A stretch of 64,000 nucleotides of DNA. Origin: an uncultured Verrucomicrobiota bacterium (lineage in GTDB: Bacteria; Verrucomicrobiota; Verrucomicrobiia; Limisphaerales; UBA9464). The stretch covers positions 1 to 64,000 of the forward strand of contig CAIWAH010000252.1 of NCBI GenBank assembly GCA_903910585.1. The letters run 5' to 3'. Shown one piece after another: positions 62,678 to 64,000 of this stretch; the first letter of the stretch is position 1; each line of letters begins with the position of its first letter. The notes beneath the pieces are model-generated. The model saw nothing but the letters and a program-made list of their open reading frames with translations, had not been told where the DNA came from and searched no databases. The position numbers were made by a program, and so were the translations under genes.

Positions 62678-63435
62678 TCAGCGGGTCAGCGCGGTGGCCA
62701 GCTGGGCCCAGGCCGGGGTGCGGGCGATCACCGAGGCGAGGACGCACACCAGCGCGAGGGCTCCGAAGGCGCCGGCGAACCAGACGTCAAATCGCCGTTC
62801 GAGCGCGCACTTGAGCGCCAGGAGCAGGGCGCCAAGGACAAGGGTGCTGACAAAGGCGCTGAGCCAGTATTCCAGCGACGTCCCGGCATACCATCCGTTC
62901 AGCGCCGGCATCCGGCCCAAGGCGGCGGAGACGATGGACAGCGAGGCCATCAGCATCATCGGGCGATGCACTTCCGGCCGGCGGCGGAAGCTGATTCCGG
63001 CCAGCACAAAGCCGGCGAACGCCACCACCCCGCTGAGCGGCACCGTGAGGAATTCCTTCGGCGTGAGGCCGAAGAGCTTCAGGTCAGGCGGATTCACACG
63101 GGTTGCGTGAATGGCGGTGAGGTAGCCGGCGACGACCATGGCGGCGGCCAGCACCGCGCCCAGTTGGCCGAGCTTCATGTGCAGGCGCTTTTTGCCGGAG
63201 GCCACCAGCAGGGGTTGCGCCACGGCGAGCAGCATCCAGACGGTCATCAGGATGCCATGGAGGGTGACCACGGTGCGGATCGGCGGCGTGAGCGGGCGGC
63301 CGGGAAAGGCCTGCAGGTGCAGGTAAAATACCGGAAGCCGATCGCGGTCAGCACCAGCAGAAGCAGGGAGGCGAACGGGTAAAACAGCCGGCTGGAGGAC
63401 GACGGGGCGGACGGTTGGGTGTCGGTTGAACTCAT
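62678..63435 (-). pseudogene. Multi-spanning membrane protein gene with a -1 frameshift
   Basis: Two overlapping frames together make one sensible 252-residue membrane protein. The first part (63435 to about 63326) starts MSSTDTQPSAPSSSSRLFYP with one TM segment (FASLLLLVLTAIGFRYF). The second part continues LHLQAFPGRPLTPPIRTVVT and has six more segments (LHGILMTVWMLLAVAQPLLVA, LGAVLAAAMVVAGYL, FLTVPLSGVVAFAGFVLAG). The joint is at a run of four T residues on the coding strand (63325-63328); five would restore the frame. It may be a true mutation or a sequencing error. The repeated HG and LG motifs recall uncharacterised membrane proteins with a His-rich loop, perhaps quinone- or heme-related, but I cannot assign the family. 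Confidence 0.75.
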
Positions 63436-63582
63436 CGCAGGACAGGTAGGAACGGGGAGTGTGCGGTCGCACCCGTCGCTTACGGCATCGGTTCCAGAAT
63501 GTCCGGCAAAATGTGGCAGCGGATCAGCGTCTCGGCCGCGAGTGAGTTCGTCCCGCTTTGAAGGGCGCGGGACGGGAAGTCA

Positions 63583-63679
63583 GGGCTGCGCGGCAGCGCA
63601 GCCCCACCATGAACGGGGTGGGGCGGAGCTGCCGCTCCGCCCATTATTCCGGCAAGGACCAGCGCAGCGCTGTCCTTGC
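63583..63679. repeat. Cluster of four adjacent hairpin palindromes
   Basis: Four perfect stems follow one another: GGGCTGCGC/GCGCAGCCC (63583-63604), CCCCACC/GGTGGGG (63602-63623), GGCGGAGC/GCTCCGCC (63622-63641) and GCAAGGAC/GTCCTTGC (63652-63679). The first three share bases at their joints, so they can form alternative hairpins. They lie in a 264-bp gap with no gene, between the frameshifted gene and the thrS 3' end, and may also stop thrS transcription, which runs leftward. Confidence 0.85.
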
Positions 63680-63699
63680 TGGCTTCGGTAGCAAAGCGC

Positions 63700-64000
63700 T
63701 TACGCCCGCCGCTCCCGGATGGCAGCCAAAATGTCCGCCACCACCTCGCCCTTGGACTTGGCGCCGACGTTGCCCTTGCCGTGGAGGCGGACGCTCACGG
63801 CGCCGGCTTCCACGTCGCGCTGGCCGACCACGAGCATGGTGTGGACCTTGGCGGTCTCGGCGTCGGCGATCTTGGCTTTCACGGGGTCGGCGGAGTAGTC
63901 GCCTTCCACGCGGACAAAGTTCGTCCGCAGGGCGTGGACCAGACCGCGGGCATATTCCACCAGCGCCGGGTCGTCGTTGAGCGTGAGCACGCGGACCTGC
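63700..64000 (-). CDS. thrS: Threonyl-tRNA synthetase, C-terminal part (5' end outside window)
   Basis: The frame enters at the right window edge as QVRVLTLNDDPALVEYARGL and ends at a TAA at 63700-63702. About 100 residues are visible. They form the anticodon-binding domain of class IIa synthetases: RTNFVRVEGDYSADPVKAKIA, the conserved KVHTMLVVGQRDVEAGAVSVRLHGKGNVG and a closing helix. The wording VVGxxDVExGxVSVR is characteristic of ThrS rather than HisRS, ProRS or GlyRS. Catalytic core and editing domain are outside the window. Confidence 0.85.
   Translation of the reverse strand, partial: QVRVLTLNDDPALVEYARGLVHALRTNFVRVEGDYSADPVKAKIADAETAKVHTMLVVGQRDVEAGAVSVRLHGKGNVGAKSKGEVVADILAAIRERRA

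Noticed and set aside
63300-63350. Programmed -1/+1 ribosomal frameshift in the membrane protein gene
   Set aside because: A run of only four T without a slippery heptamer or downstream stem gives no positive support. A mutation or sequencing indel is simpler.

Overview
The window is about 64 kb of GC-rich DNA from the chromosome of a free-living bacterium of the PVC group, most likely Verrucomicrobiota near the Limisphaerales/Pedosphaera lineage. The evidence is: an LL-diaminopimelate aminotransferase (dapL) fragment; a secreted DUF1800/DUF1501 pair; two very large PVC-type heme-binding CxxCH dehydrogenase-like proteins; a type-IV-pilin-like H-X9-DG protein with the N-terminus typical of Verrucomicrobia; and a thioredoxin/heme/PDZ protein of the kind common in planctomycetes and verrucomicrobia. 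This assignment is an inference from gene content, because no rRNA or marker set is present.

Layout. 1-7.1 kb: dapL 3' end, an MFS carrier, an orphan YbbP-type ABC permease and an OPT oligopeptide transporter. 7.1-19.4 kb, all leftward: a CE15-like esterase, a glucose/sorbosone dehydrogenase-cytochrome fusion, a tightly coupled RND efflux pair and a hybrid sensor kinase. 19.9-24.2 kb: the DUF1800/DUF1501 secreted pair ending at a strong terminator. 24.3-36.2 kb, mostly housekeeping: serS, a beta-barrel protein, a YidR-like lipoprotein, an HtrA protease, folE2, an enolase-superfamily enzyme, a DTW-domain tRNA-modifying enzyme with an unusual C-terminal domain, dxr and a pseudopilin-like protein. 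36.2-43.8 kb: two divergent MFS carriers, tRNA-Arg(CCT), an Hsp70 paralogue, and an arsC/spx-like gene coupled to an FG-GAP repeat protein. 43.9-57.9 kb: a 1697-residue ThuA-dehydrogenase-HEAT-cytochrome-ThuA protein, a thioesterase, a Trx/heme/PDZ protein, an SGNH hydrolase, ldhA and a sterol-desaturase-like operon. 58.0-64 kb: a second PVC dehydrogenase-like gene, a small conserved ORF, a frameshifted membrane-protein gene and the 3' end of thrS.

How the genes fit together. The secreted enzymes (CE15 esterase, soluble sugar dehydrogenase with heme motifs, ThuA/PVC dehydrogenases, SGNH hydrolase, FG-GAP protein), together with OPT and MFS uptake, suggest a heterotroph that degrades complex carbohydrates in or outside the periplasm and passes electrons to c-type cytochromes. 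RND efflux, HtrA, Hsp70 and the hybrid kinase are envelope and stress functions.

The most unusual feature is the 58.0-62.3 kb gene. Its reading frame stays open across at least six palindromic insertions from four repeat families, including two ungapped copies of a roughly 200-bp palindrome-bounded element. A relative of that element lies between genes at 49.8 kb. Other intergenic repeats are a heptamer array at 4.7 kb and a chain of four hairpins at 63.6 kb.
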